Source of the DNA: Pseudoscleropodium purum
Taxonomy: Eukaryota > Streptophyta > Bryopsida > Hypnales > Brachytheciaceae
Reading direction: 5' to 3'
Assembly: GCA_963969395.1 (NCBI GenBank)
Contig: OZ017796.1
Span: 2,978,501-3,042,500, forward strand
Length of the DNA stretch: 64,000 nt
Under the pieces are notes generated by a model. It was given only the letters and a program-made list of their open reading frames with translations, ran no database searches and was not told where the DNA came from. The translations under genes were made by a program, and so were the position numbers. Positions 1 to 12,874 of this stretch are shown piece after piece. How positions within the stretch are numbered: position 1 is the stretch's first letter; the number at the start of each line of letters is the position of its first letter.

Positions 1-1025
1 CTAGCTCTATCCTCCATGATCTCCAGTAAAGTGTGAGCACCCATAATTACCAATTATTGCAATTAAGCAAAACATAACTGAAATTTGAATGAAAAATACT
101 GCAAGTTCCTCAGAAGATAGAAGATAAGGCAATCCATGCTGAAGGAAAAACACCTGTTTCTTAGCAAACAGGGAAGACAATGCATGTTGAAGTAGAAGTA
201 CTGAGATTTTTGGTCCAAAAATGAAGACTAACATACTCACTTCCATGCCAGAGTTCAGTTAAGGAGAGCACCAATAAGCTCACCCTTGAATCAAGCAAAA
301 CATATGTTGAAAATAATACAACGAGGACGCAAAATAATGGATTCATCGAATGGTTCACATCCAATAACTTCAAGTTCATGTTTGTACACAGCATAAGGGA
401 TTCTCAAGGTACTCTGGGAATGTGCAACTGCAGTGTATGTAAGTAGAGAGGATTGTGTGTGCACAAGAATCTCTGATGTTGGAACATGAAATACTATTCG
501 CAATGATCTGGAGCAAGCAAGCATGAATATTTACAGGGAGTTAGCAGCCTCTTCCTAAAACAAAAGAGAGATTCGTAACGGAGAAACTGACCTTTCGTCT
601 TCATCTTGGTATTACTTCGATTGGTGATTTCACTTCTCATCTAACTTACTTCTCTTCCACATTCCCTGAGAAGCTCTTCACATTCCCCTGTACCGGATAA
701 ACCAGATCCTATTGATACATTGAATATAAATAATTCAATAATACTTTCAATTCATGCAATGCTCAAGAGGGGGGATTAACTTCTTTATATTCAGGATTCA
801 ATCACTGTTTTTATAAAACGAGGTGCTTCAATTCAGTGAATTCACCCCCTGTTTGAAGTGTCCAGAATCTGCTTACTCCACGTACTAAGACTGTGATGAA
901 TGCAGACACATTTGGCTTACTGCTTGCATACTAAACCTCATCTTCACAAGTACAGTGAAAACTTTTCCCACAAAGCAGAGAGAGCAAAAACCATAACATA
1001 ACTGTATTCGAGGAAACGTTCAGGA
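1..1025. other. No recognisable gene at the left edge
   Basis: Three overlapping minus-strand frames of about 78 codons lie here, but none carries a family motif that I recognise. A possible minus-strand splice donor sits near 230-243 and a possible acceptor near 512, so an exon of a gene running off the left edge cannot be excluded. Composition is intermediate, less AT-rich than the 2.6-12.8 kb block. Confidence 0.3.
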
Positions 1026-1030
1026 CTCAC

Positions 1031-1410
1031 AACTAGAAAACGCTTAAAGTTCGAACGTTGTCACGATAAACCCTCGCAAGGGTTTTGCATTACAGACTGT
1101 TCTGAGGAAAGAATAAAATTCATAAGATTTTTTAAGAGATACCACTTATTACTAGAACCCGCATAAATTTCGAACATTGACACGATACACCCTGCAAGGG
1201 TTTTGCATTTTCAGACTGTTCTAAGGAAAGAATATATTTCATAGTAGTTTTTAGATCATGCAACCACTTCCACATATTATCTAAAAAAACGCATAAATTT
1301 CGAACGTTGTCACGATAAACCCTCGCAAGGCTTCTGCAACAGTTTCGAATTACAGACTGTTCTGAGGAAGGCATTAAATAATTCATAAGAATTTTCAGAG
1401 CAACCACTCG
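1031..1410. repeat. Three imperfect ~120-base tandem repeats
   Basis: Three head-to-tail copies start near 1031, 1152 and 1277. Each contains a 'cgcataaatttcgaac' type block, then a 'cacgata(a/c)accct' type block, 'gcaaggnttttgca', and 'cagactgttct(g/a)aggaa', in the same order. Copies differ by scattered substitutions and small indels, and copy 3 has an insertion after 'cttctgca'. The array ends just before the ATG at 1426, so it may be part of that gene's promoter or 5' leader. No transposon termini are visible. Confidence 0.85.
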
Positions 1411-1425
1411 AAGCTGCATCCGAAA

Positions 1426-1839
1426 ATGCACCTACAAGTCTTGTGGTCTATAATACCGGTTGCGTTATTTATCATTTGCATGATCACGGCCAGCTATTGC
1501 GGGTTTCACTGGTGCTACCACCGAATTCCATGCCCTGTTCGGACAGCTCCAATACCAGTTGCAATGCCAGTTGCCGTTGCCGTTGCCGTTCCGATTCCAA
1601 TTCCAAGCCTAGGGAGCTCTAGTGCACATGGCTCTGATAATTCAGGGCACGCGGACCCATTGGGAAGGATGACGGTGTCCACTGCGAGTAGCCTTGAGGG
1701 GGAGGAGGCGGACGGTGCCGATGAAGAGACGGAGTTGGAAGAGCCAGCAAGTGATTCCGAGTTTTCTGATGTTGACATGGGGGAGCCTTACAACAGATTG
1801 AACGACCGATTTGTTGTATCTCGTGGTGCAACTATCTGA
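1426..1839 (+). CDS. Small single-pass membrane protein, hypothetical
   Basis: A 137-codon open frame without introns. Residues about 5-25 form one strong hydrophobic segment rich in I, V, A and F, followed by a Cys/His-rich stretch (CGFHWCYH near residues 26-32). Then comes a Pro/Val/Ala low-complexity stretch (about 43-60) encoded by 'gttgcc'-type hexamer repeats. Next is an acidic, probably disordered tail (about 90-118) and a more ordinary end with NRLNDRFVV. The layout suggests a signal-anchored membrane protein with an acidic tail, but I recognise no family. The GC content is clearly above the flanks and the tandem array upstream ends at its start. It could be a real lineage-specific gene or a chance frame; the order of membrane segment, linker and acidic tail favours a gene. 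Confidence 0.45.
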   Translation: MHLQVLWSIIPVALFIICMITASYCGFHWCYHRIPCPVRTAPIPVAMPVAVAVAVPIPIPSLGSSSAHGSDNSGHADPLGRMTVSTASSLEGEEADGADEETELEEPASDSEFSDVDMGEPYNRLNDRFVVSRGATI

Positions 1840-4696
1840 TCGAACACGGGAATGAATATATCATGCAGTAGAAATGTCTTTCTAAATTTATTTTTCATAT
1901 AAATTGCTGTAAAAAGTTTCAGACTTCAGAGTCTAGTAAATATATATCTAGCTATTGATCGAGATGTAGTTGTAGCAGACTTTCAAGCAATTTGTTGCAA
2001 CTGGACTCACAGACTTTTGTTCCGAGCATACAGAGATCGACACTTCAATTGTTCAATATGAATTCTGTGCTTGTTTATGGACTACATATATTAAAGGATT
2101 GGTTGTTCTTCTTAGTCGATTCTTTGAACTAGCTCCATTCAATGCATACTCCGAAGCTTTATTGAGAAATGGCCGGCAATGAACTCGGGCTCTGGAAGAA
2201 ACTCATTTGAGCCCAATCTATTCAGTCCATTTGACTTTCATTGCAATATACAACCAGACTGATTGAGAAGATTTCTTTTCACTTGCACCTGATTGAGGTC
2301 AGATCAGGGGTCAGAGAACTGATCAGCGGAAGAGTCGTTCACTGCCACTGGGACGTGTCACATAAGTTATGTTGTAAGCTTAATTAACATTCAATCCTAG
2401 CCTGCATTGTGGAGATTGCTTGCAGGCGTATGAAGCCAAGTTCACAGAGGCTCTGAGCTCACTTCATTGGACTACGAATTGAAGTTATGGCTTGCAAATG
2501 ATCTATTCGATTGATCAAATTGTAGAAAACGTAACTCAGATTTCGATGGGGCAAGTTTCATACCAGTAAGTAGAATCAGACGTGAAGAAGCTCGTACTCA
2601 CGTACATAGCATTGTCCCTTTGGAGAGATCACTGCCCACTCATGCACTTAATAAGTGAGTGAATTCATTTTTATTTAGACAAAATATATAGGTATAGGGG
2701 GTAATGAAAAAAATATATAGACATGATTAACAACTGTATCCTATATTCAATATTGGTATCCCTAAATTCAATTATAGTATCATGATCTACATATTGAACA
2801 ATATCAATATTTCTTTTAATATCTAGTAATTTCACATATCATGCTAGTGTGTATTTCATATGTATGTCATGTATGTATTTTGTATCATATTCATATCAAA
2901 GTTTTCTTGGATTTGGGGGGATCCGTACTAAATTGAGCCTTTGGTCTTCTAGAAGCTAATAATCTTTTGAATTTTTTTGATTTTGACAAAGGTGTAATTT
3001 AGCCTAAATCTATTGTTGGACTTTCTAAACCCTCAAAATGAGGTAAGCCTTGAAGTTTTAATCAAAGTGTGTAAATTAGTATTAAAAGGTCATCTTCAAA
3101 GTATTTAAATTAGAATTGGAAGGTCAAGTGCTTATTGAATAAGCACAAACAAGTCTTCAAGAATGAGATGAATTTTGCAAAAAAAATATTGCAAAATTTT
3201 CAAGATTTTCTTTTAATAGGGTTTGTATTTATTTGGTATTAGTAGTAGTTGTTGCAGTATGTGTATTTTAGATTCTATTTTAGATACCCATTGTTGAGGT
3301 GATCACAAACTCAAGTTGGCTATCATTTTTAAGATTTTCACATTTTGGTTAAGTAAAAAAAACAATTTAAATAAGAGAGAGAGTGAAATATCGAGGCTTC
3401 ACTACCACATTCCTCATGAATCTGTTGGAAAATTTTCCCTACATAATTATGTGTATAGATTCTTTAGACGTTGGATTGGATTGGTAGGGTTTTCAATAGA
3501 TAAATTAATTCAATCTCTAGCTTCTACAACATAATTAGGGCAATTGGTTGGGTAGGTTTTCAATTTGTTTTCAACTTCGTGGATGACATAACAGACCCCC
3601 TTAACCGTATCTGGACTTCTGGACATGTAAACATCCAATGAAACCTAACTCATCTCTGGGTAACTTAACACTGGTCAAGTCCCCAGGTTCAGTGCCCTGT
3701 AATCTTAACTGAGGGTGGGTAAGCTTGGCCCCCCTCCCCCCAAAAATAAAACGCCGCTTCTTGCTTCTGCACCTAGATTCTATCATTAGACTAGTCATAT
3801 TTCATGTTTTCTTGTTGGTAAATGAAAGGAGTTTCCAACACACTAAAGAATACCATATTTGGATACTTTATGCAAAAGCTATGAAGGATAAAAAAAATTG
3901 GTAGATGATTGATATAAAATTATTTCTTCAATATATATACATATTGATTTTGGAGATGTACAAAAAGTGATGATGGTAATTATAAACAAGGTCCGATTTT
4001 AGTCATTGTCCAATCAAATTGCAATGCCATATACATGTACAAATTGAAAAGCTTCACAAGAGTGTTTAATGAGGTTGTGTAAATTCCTCTTTTCAACATT
4101 TCAAACAAACTTCAATTGTCATAATTTAATGATGACTTGTTCTTTAAAGGGTTCATGTTGTTTTGCTCAAAGAGTATCAAAAACTATCACTTTCCTAGTC
4201 CATTGAGCATAATTGAAATATATACAAATATTCTTCAAGCTTTTAATCCTACAAATTTATAATAGACTTCTACGGGAATGTATGGAAAAGATTTCAAACC
4301 CTTTTGACCTAGAGATTGCGAGATTGTAACATTTTAAGTTAGAAGAAAAGAAATTTTGGGCCCTACTAATAGGGTTAGTATGGTTTGACTCAACTATATG
4401 TCAAGAATGATGTGTAATCCAACTTTAGAAATTTGAACCATTAGGTAGGTAGTTATATTAGTTACTTGCATGCCAATTTCAAAGATAATGGACATATTTC
4501 ATATACACAAAATCATCTTGCACTAAGAAGTTGTCCCCAAACCCCCTACAAAAGCAAGATTTCAATTGTATTTAAAAAAATTATTTTTTGAAAAAATCAA
4601 AATCCCAATGGTGAACACAAATCTTTATTTTTTTAAATTAAATTTAAAAAAATCTCATTAATTACACTAGAATTTTGGCTAATAGTTCTAAAAGTG
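1840..4696. other. Intergenic DNA without a supported gene
   Basis: The first ~800 bases are moderately AT-rich and may contain the 3' end of the upstream gene. From about 2650 the sequence becomes strongly AT-rich. The short frames at 3316-3534 and 3601-3798 have no recognisable motifs. One copy of the dispersed repeat core lies near 4280-4350. Confidence 0.4.
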
Positions 4697-5530
4697 TGGG
4701 TGATTGCAAGAAACACTTGTCCTTTTTGAATGTCCCCTTAGTCTCTATGGAGGTGTTTTTCCTTCATAACTTTTGAGGTTTAAGTCTATTTTAGTTGAAA
4801 TTTGGAGGAGAGGTGCATATCATAGATCTAGACATTTAGTAATGTTTTTAATTCCTTTAAAAATAATTTACTATTTTTAAGGTGACCCTGATTGGATATC
4901 TACTTTGGCAATTTTGGAGGTTCTCAATCCTATTTGGGGACCAAAAATGTGATTTTGAAGCCAAGGTTTTGACTTGTTGTAGGTGGGCTAACATTCTGAA
5001 AATGTTTGATGAGACTTTTGGCAAAGGACCTAATGTAAGGGATACATATGGATTGAAAGTGGACATTGTTTGCGCAAGCACTATGAAGAGGGGAAAATTT
5101 TTAATGATGAATTTTTTGTTGACATGGGACTAGAGAAAAGATTAGAAAAATATGTTTTGTTTTTTTTAATTTTAAATTACTAAAAATGATCAAATGAAAC
5201 TACTTGTTTTCACCTATTTTCTGGTCCAAGCACCCAATGGAGTCCTCCAAAGTGGTAATCACTACTTCTTAGTACTTAGTAATTTGTAGTAAATGTTAAA
5301 TTTGTCATGACAATTGTCATAAATGATATTCACTCCCATTCGCCTAGTCAGTCAATTAGTCAGCCATCCAATCAATTAGTTAGAATGTCAATTTGTTAAT
5401 CAATTAGTCGATTTAGGTTTGCCCAGTTAGGAAACTGCGCAATACTTGTAGGATTAGGTGTACTGGAAGTACAACGTTGAAAAACAACCATTTTGAGCCA
5501 GAATTGTTAAGTGTTTCTTGCAATCACCCA
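4697..5530. repeat. Segment bounded by a perfect 22-base inverted repeat
   Basis: Positions 4697-4718 and 5509-5530 are exact reverse complements over 22 bases (left arm begins TGGGTGATTGC, ends AAACACTT). The arms are 790 bases apart, giving an 834-base segment of transposon-like shape. No clear target-site duplication flanks the arms, and the 83-codon frame inside (4882-5133) resembles nothing I know. It could be an old non-autonomous DNA element or a chance product of rearrangement. Confidence 0.5.
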
Positions 5531-5544
5531 TGTTCAAAATTTAC

Positions 5545-5820
5545 CATTTGGGAAATTCAAACTTCCTAAAATATTCTTAAATAAATTTTCTTTGAAAGAA
5601 AAATGGAATTGGCAAGTAAACGAGGTCATTTCATATTCTTTGGAGCTTTGTGGAATTAGTAATGAATTTTTAAAATTGAAATATGTGGGATACCAAAAGT
5701 GTTCATCTTATGAAATCTACACTATTTGTACATTGTTGGTGCACTAGGAAAGCAAAATGTACCTTTGCATTAAACGATGCTTTTAGAACCCATGCACTTT
5801 ATGGATTTCCTAGCTTACCC
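5545..5820. repeat. Diverged direct repeat, copy A
   Basis: This block matches 7031-7310 in order over about 280 bases. Shared landmarks are 'aaacttc' then 'taaatattctt'-like, 'ttttctttgaaaga', 'tttggagctttgt(g)gaattagt', 'gaaatttt(g)aa(a)ttgaaat', 'acattgtttgtacattg' and a final 'catgcactt(t)' block. The copies are separated by about 1.49 kb in the same orientation and have many substitutions and indels, so the duplication or the two insertions are old. Confidence 0.6.
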
Positions 5821-7030
5821 CTAGTTTGTTACTAAATGATTTTGTATTTTTCATCACCTACTAGCTAATTAGAGAGCTTTAAGTTCAAATATGAAATCAA
5901 ATTTTACAATCTCAATTATGTGGTGGTAAATAGTAACTCACATGGTCCAACCTTTGGGCTTGGCTACCTTGTACACTTTCTCTCGCAATGGATTTCCATT
6001 TGATTCTAAACAACAACAACAATTTGCATTTCTTTCCACATACCAAGGTGTAAATTTCGGAGTTTTGCATCCCCATGTCTACAAACGGATATGAGCAAGA
6101 CCTCAAGGGCATCCACAATGGAACTGGTATATAGGCCCTCTATATATATTGCTATCTTTTCACTGGTTTATTATTAAATCTTAAAATTAACACCATTGAA
6201 AGCACAAAGTACCTTGAATAGACACAAGAAAATTCATGTTTGAACATTGAACAACCAAAACTAATCTCACAAAAAGTGAGTTCAAAGACAAAAATTACAG
6301 AGGCCTTGAAAAAATCAATTAACAAGATATACCAAAACCTTTGTATTTATTATCTTTTAGCTTGCTTATTTATTTTTATTTTTTAGACACAAATGGTTTT
6401 AGCTTGCTTGAAAAAGATTTTATTTTGGTCATTCAAAGTCTAAATCAAGCTATTATTGTGTCTATTGAATGTCCAACTACTGGATGCCCTTCTAATTATA
6501 GTCATTTTGCATTCTAATTACAAATTGATGAAAAAAAATTAAAAAATTAATAGGGTAACTTATGCAGAGGGCCAACATGCCGCTTCCATTGTGACAGCAA
6601 TGTTGCATGGACTGAATAACTGGCAGAGATGCAAGTTGACCCAACAATGCAATTTAGTTTTTAATTTTTTGATTTGATCGTTTATTGTTTTTGCTTTCGA
6701 CACAATCAATGACATTTATTCTTTTGCAAAGAAATAAAATCAGCCTGAATAATGTGAATTTCCAGCCTATGAAAAAGGAAAATGAGAGTTCCATAATTGG
6801 CAGGCATTGAATCATTTTGACTTATTTAATGAGCAAGCATGCAAAAGCATCACCGAAAACAAGCTCACAAGAGAAAGTTGCAAATTGTGGACTGATGTTT
6901 CTCATGTGCCCCCAAACACCACCCAATGACCCAAAGCTAATTTTTTCCAGATTAAATGATTTTTTTTCTAGACCACTGTTAAGGTAGTAGGTCCATAAGT
7001 TGACTATTTAAGAGCTGGAACTGATTTCTG
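5821..7030. other. AT-rich intergenic DNA between repeat copies
   Basis: No open frame with a recognisable motif and no RNA gene seen. The 68-codon minus-strand frame at 5912-6118 looks like chance. Confidence 0.4.
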
Positions 7031-7310
7031 GGGAGGTGAAACTTCTTGAAATATTTTTCAGTACATTTTCCTTGAAAGATGAGTGAAATTGACATTGCAT
7101 GCAATGCATTTTATAGTTTTTGGAGCTTTGTAGAATTAGTTATGAAATTTTGAAGTTGAAATGGTATAGACCGCTAAAATTGCCCACATCCTAAAATGTA
7201 CATTGTTTGTACATTGCTAAAGGCTATAGAAAAGCAACATGTAAAAATTGAGTACATTTGAAGAGCTGGGCAATTTTAAAGCCTATGCGCTTTCTGAACC
7301 TGCTACCTTA
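7031..7310. repeat. Diverged direct repeat, copy B
   Basis: Second copy of the block at 5545-5820, in the same orientation; see that entry for the shared landmarks. It is followed at 7470-7535 by one copy of the dispersed repeat core, which also occurs near 4280-4350, 23530-23605 and 34345-34410. Confidence 0.6.
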
Positions 7311-7983
7311 AATCCTAAATGATTGAAAGAATTGAACCAAGGTTATTTTGCAAGAGAAATTGTCAAAAACTATCATTTTTTTGTGCACTGACCAAAATTG
7401 AAATGAAAAGCGTTTTTTTTTAATTAAATTGCATAAAAATATAGAAGACTACTAACTATGACAATGTGTTGGAAAAATTTTCAGCCCATTTAACTAGGTG
7501 GATTGAAAGATTTTAACATTTGAAGTGAGAATTTCTTTTTCTTTGTTCCTACGAAACAAAACTTCAAGCCCTCTTGGAGTAAAATTTTTGTTCTTGATGA
7601 ATTTTCTTCTCTACATTGAGTTTAAAATCTTTTTAGGTACACATGTGCTAAATTTTACGAATTAAAAATAAAACCTAGCTTACTATAAATTACTATGCAA
7701 ATGCAAGAAGGTTAAGTGAATTAACAATATACTTGTCTTTTTTTGATGATTTCTTGTGCAATGAAAAAATAACGCTTCGTAATAAAAAGATCCAAGTGGT
7801 GAAAATTTAGAGACAAACATTTGGAATGTGTAGGAAAAAAATTCAAAAACTTTGACTTTGCAAATTACAAGGTAACACAACTTGGAGTTAGAAGAATTTT
7901 TTTTGAATTCTTGAAACCATACCAAGACAACTTTACTAAAGTTTGACTCCACTTAGAATGTGATTTGAGAACTAATTTTTGTC

Positions 7984-8020
<37 letters not shown>

Positions 8021-11000
8021 TTGTGTGTGTGGAATTTGAAAAATTGATTAAGGCTCTAGCAAAAGATGCCCAAATTGCTTGAATTTTTCAAGCAATATAA
8101 TTTTTTTATCTATGCATCAAATTGGAATTTTTTTTAATATTTCCATAGAAGGGGTGAATGTTCCCAACTTGTGTCAAAATTTTTATAACATCCATTAAAA
8201 ATTGACTTTGTACAATCCTACATAAGTTTTTAAGTATTTGTTGAACAGATACTTGGTCTTTAGGGGGGAGATATGGTGATCATATATAGAGAGAGATCTA
8301 TCTACAACTATAACAAAATATATTTGATATGTTGCAAATGCATATGTCTGTATGTTTATATCTCCTAATATCCATATCCATATCCATAAACTTGTATTTG
8401 TGTCGATGTATCCATATTTGTATATCCATTGTGCACCTTATATTATATCCGTATATCCATTTGTAAACTCCTGATTTAAAAAAAATCTAATAACACTAGA
8501 CACCCCTAGATTTTGAAAATGGAGGTTGGCTAGTGTTTTTGAAGGGATAGCTAATGTGTAACCTACAAGAATTTCAATTTCTAATTCCAAGTCTTAACTT
8601 TTAATAAATGCTACATACACTAAAGAGCAAACATCATCATATATAGATTATAAACACATATTTTCAAAAGTTTTTTTGAAAAGTAAAGTATAGTATCATT
8701 TACAAATATAAACCTATGAATCTATAATTCAGTAAAATTATCTACAATTTTTCACTTTGTCATATTCAAAATCATTGGATTAACCATAAAAAAATTATAA
8801 TAGAATATATAAAACAAATTTAACTTTTTTGCAATGGGGTCATCTCTATACCAAAGAAAAATCATATACCAATATTATAAGTGTTCAAACAAAAATACAT
8901 AATTTCATATTGTGAACTATGAATTATAGATTATTTATTCTTCCATTTTTAAATCCTCTCTAACTCAATAGAATCCTTGTAAAGTTCAAATGATCTAGAA
9001 AAAGCATCACTTTCTAAGATTTATAAAGCAATAACTAAACATAACCTTAGCTATTCAATGTGGTTGTAAGTTGCTAATTAACCTGAAATTGACTATAGAG
9101 CCTACTTTGGACTTTTTGAGAACTTGAACAACCTCTATTGACTTCATAATTTGAATTTTTTGCATGAAATTTTTTAGAATGGATGCTAATCATTATAATC
9201 TTTATGTGAAGTTTTGTTTCACATCATTCCAATCAATATTGCAAAAATGATAAGCTCTTTATTTCTTTCAATGTCAAAGTCAGTAACCAAAAATATATTC
9301 TAAAAAGATTTATTTTATTTTATTATGTAGATCATTACTTACTCAAGAGATTTGAACCATTTAATTCAGCAAATAATGAGATGAAAGTTATAAAGAGTTT
9401 GATTTTGCAAGCAATGAAGGTTGAAAATCAACTTAAAAAAGTTTCAAATAAGAACAAAAACGAAAAGATACAAATTGTTTATAAGAACATTCTTACCTCT
9501 GGAATTAGCAATTCTCAATTTCTTGAAAAAGTCATTAGTGGCTTAGTTTTACCATTCATCCAATACCACCTTTCACTTCATAATTTTTTTTAAAGATGAA
9601 TACAAAAAAATTGGTTAAATTCTTCTACACGTATTTTCAACCCCTTTTTGACATTTTGACTAAATTGCACAACTTATGGGACACAATGTTTTTTCAAAAA
9701 AAATATTAAAAGACAAAACATTACCTTTTGGAAGGGCTAGAAAAGCATTAGAAAATATGGTTCAGTGCATGAAAATGAGCATTTATAGAAAATTAAATTA
9801 AATGAAAAAATACTCTTTCCCCCCTAGATTTGTACATTTGCAAAAAATCAAACAAACCACGTTAGAGGTTAGAATTTCTCTAATGGCTATATTTTGAAGT
9901 TTAGACAAACTAAACTTGAAATCAAAGGTGATATTTATTCCAAAAATAGAAAGGATGTAGTTGAATAGGTTAACCAGAAGATTGTGTAGTTAGATTTGTT
10001 AAAGAATAAATATAGATGAAGATTTTAGCCTTGCTTTGGGAAGAAGTATTTTCAAGTAATTTGGGGCTTCAAACTATTGCAAGAAATTAGGGCTTCATTC
10101 CAAGCATTTAAGTATCTATTGTGTGGATGATGATTGTTGTGAAAAGTACACTTCATTGAATTAATAGTCGTTGAAGAGGTTTCAAATTTTATACAATATA
10201 TTTATGGTAACAAGAAATAATGTTCTAATCAGTAACAAAAATATTTTTGGAGGGTTTAAAATTTTTATTGTAAAATTCTAAAAACAGTCTTACTATTTTT
10301 AACTTGACCATTTAGGGGTTGAAGTATAGTCACAATTATTAATGATTAAACAATTGTTTATATCTAAAGTTTACAAAATTAACCTTAAGTTCTTTGCTAT
10401 CATACATAACTTGTCGAGTTCAATAACCATAATCCCAATGAATTCTATAGGGTAGCAACCAAACATATTAATATTTAATAATCTTGTCTTTTACCATAAT
10501 GAATTTAATTTGTTTTTATAGGCTTGATTGACTATCTAGTCAAAAGAAATACAAGATTGATTATGGTTGAATAAATTTTTCCCCTTTAGGTTAAGTTTGG
10601 TAAAAAAAAAAGAGTACATCTTTTTGTCAAAATAATATCCCTTGCTATTTATATAACTTTATAAGTTTTTGTCATAATTGGACTTTAATTAAATTTTACT
10701 TAATCCATAGTTTATTATTTTGAAAAAATCAAAGTTATTGTATGCAATTGTAAACATGCATTAAAGCAACATTCAATTTTGTTAGAAGAGTAAGGACAAA
10801 GGTACATATCTCACATAGTTAAAATGAAGTACAAAAACAAAGAAATTTCCAATGCATTAGCACTAGGCAAGTAATTCATGCCTTTTTAGTAGATAGAAAT
10901 CAATGTAATTTTAGTACCATATTGATTGCTAAGGTTGGCATTTCATACCAAATAATTACTTAAAGTTAAAAAAGAGTATTTTGGAAATTGCTTCAAGAAT

Positions 11001-12860
11001 TAATAAATCAATTTTCAATCTTCTATTCTTGAGGAATTTGATGCCTTAATTATAGGAACATTAAGAATATTGCAAATTTTATCATTATGAAATTTGCACG
11101 TGGCCATCTTCTAATAGTTTGGCATCTATAAAATTATTCTATTTGTTTTTATGGCTTCCTCTCGAAATGATTTTTTTTTAATTTGATTTTTTTAACCTTC
11201 GTAATTAAGTGTTATATATAATCTTTACTTAAGATTAATTTGTAGTCACTTAAAAGAAATGCTAATAATTGGTGAATCATTAGTCCATAACGAATGGTCC
11301 TTCATTTCTACAGAGTAGTCCTCAAATTCAAGGGAAAAAACTTTGATTCAAACTACTGAAAATTAAGAACAAAGCCAAAATTTTCATGGTACTCCATACA
11401 TAATTTTGTCTCATATGCTAGAATCTTGTCATTATTGTTTTCATAATCATTTTAATGAAGCAAATTTCTTTTTTTAATAATCACTTTAAACTATTTGAAT
11501 TGTATTTACTGAAACTAAAGAATACAACAAATAAATCTTTCAAACCATACCATAGAAGTTAACTTCCATATGGGTTATTTCTTCTATAAAAATGAATTTC
11601 AAAGTTATTTTCTAAATGTCGTCACTTAGAAAAATCAATTACTAATAATGTAAACCTTTCTATTAAATAATGTATTCAAAGAACAATACCTGTGGTCAAA
11701 AAAAAAATTTAGTGCTTGGAAAATTGTAAACTATGAAACAAAATTAACCCTTGAGTTATTGAATTCAAGAAAAAGGTTAATTAAAATCAAAATTGAAACT
11801 CCTCCAAATGTGTACATCATTGGTACAATTTATATAGAGCCTTTTTCTTTTTTCTTTTTGTTGATATATTTTATCACATGATTTGTTTTGAAGTTACTTC
11901 AATGAATATTTGTTGGATGAATTGCGTTCATTATTAGAAAATCACACCAAAAGGGGGTAACCTTGAAAGGTTCTACATGGTTCCAAGTGTCTTATGGATG
12001 ATTTCAAAGGAACAATAGAGGATTAAGGACTTGAATTTTTCTTTTAAGACTTCTTTGACTATTTATAGCACATGGTGGTAGAAATCTCCTATTAGAAGTA
12101 TTGTTGATTTTTCTAAAAACATATCAAAAAAGATGCTTCAGACAATATTTTGGCAATTTGAAATTCCTTGCTTTAGGTTTGAGTGTTAGCCAAAATAATT
12201 ATCCTTCTTGAATTTGATTTCAACTAATGGAACGAAGTTTACAAAGTCAAATATATTCAATTGAAATTTGAATTGTAAGCCTATAATTAAAATTTACTAA
12301 TTTTCTAATTATAATGACAAGGTTTTTTTACATTGTAACATTCTTCAATATACACCCATGGTAAAAATTAGATTTTTGGAGTATATTATGTATTTGATAT
12401 GCCTTGTCTCCACTTCTTCTTCCATAATTCACACTATTTTCAAACCATCACAAAAAAAACCCAAAAATTTCATGACTTATTAGATAACTGTTATTTCATC
12501 TTAAACAAATAAAACCAACAAAAATCATTTATATAGGGAGGTAAAATAGAATATATAGTGTGCAAGAATTTGAAATTTGTTTACATGGTAAAAAGAATAG
12601 GGTGAGTATGAGTTCCAAGTTTTAATATACAAGATGATCATTTGAATGGGGAGTTGTACGTAAGGTAATTTTAGTGAATCCATTGTAGATCAAATGGAAG
12701 CAAGCCTCTCTCTAGACTTCTAACCAAACCTATAGAGTTGAAGTTGATTGAACATGGATCGAAGTTTGTGATCCAAATGATAAAGAGCAAAAATAGACCT
12801 ATGAAGAAATAGTTCTTCATTTGTCTTGCAAATTTAGAGGGGGCCTATTGCCAATTGGAA
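7311..12860. other. Long AT-rich gene desert
   Basis: No reading frame longer than about 90 codons and none with a family motif. The stretch contains a (TA)n tract, a TATCCA-rich patch at about 8360-8465 and diverged repeats. Its composition and repeat content suggest old, decayed transposon-derived DNA, which is inference only. Confidence 0.45.
7989..8018. repeat. (TA)n microsatellite
   Basis: Fifteen uninterrupted TA/AT dinucleotides, followed by a short TG run at about 8022-8030. Confidence 0.9.
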
Positions 12861-12874
12861 CTCAGTCGTGGGTT

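Noticed and set aside
291..524. Minus-strand frame with a protein-like C-terminal half (HELEVIGCEPFDESIIL)
   Set aside because: Looks more protein-like than most short frames here, but I could not tie it to any family or build a consistent exon chain, so no gene is called.
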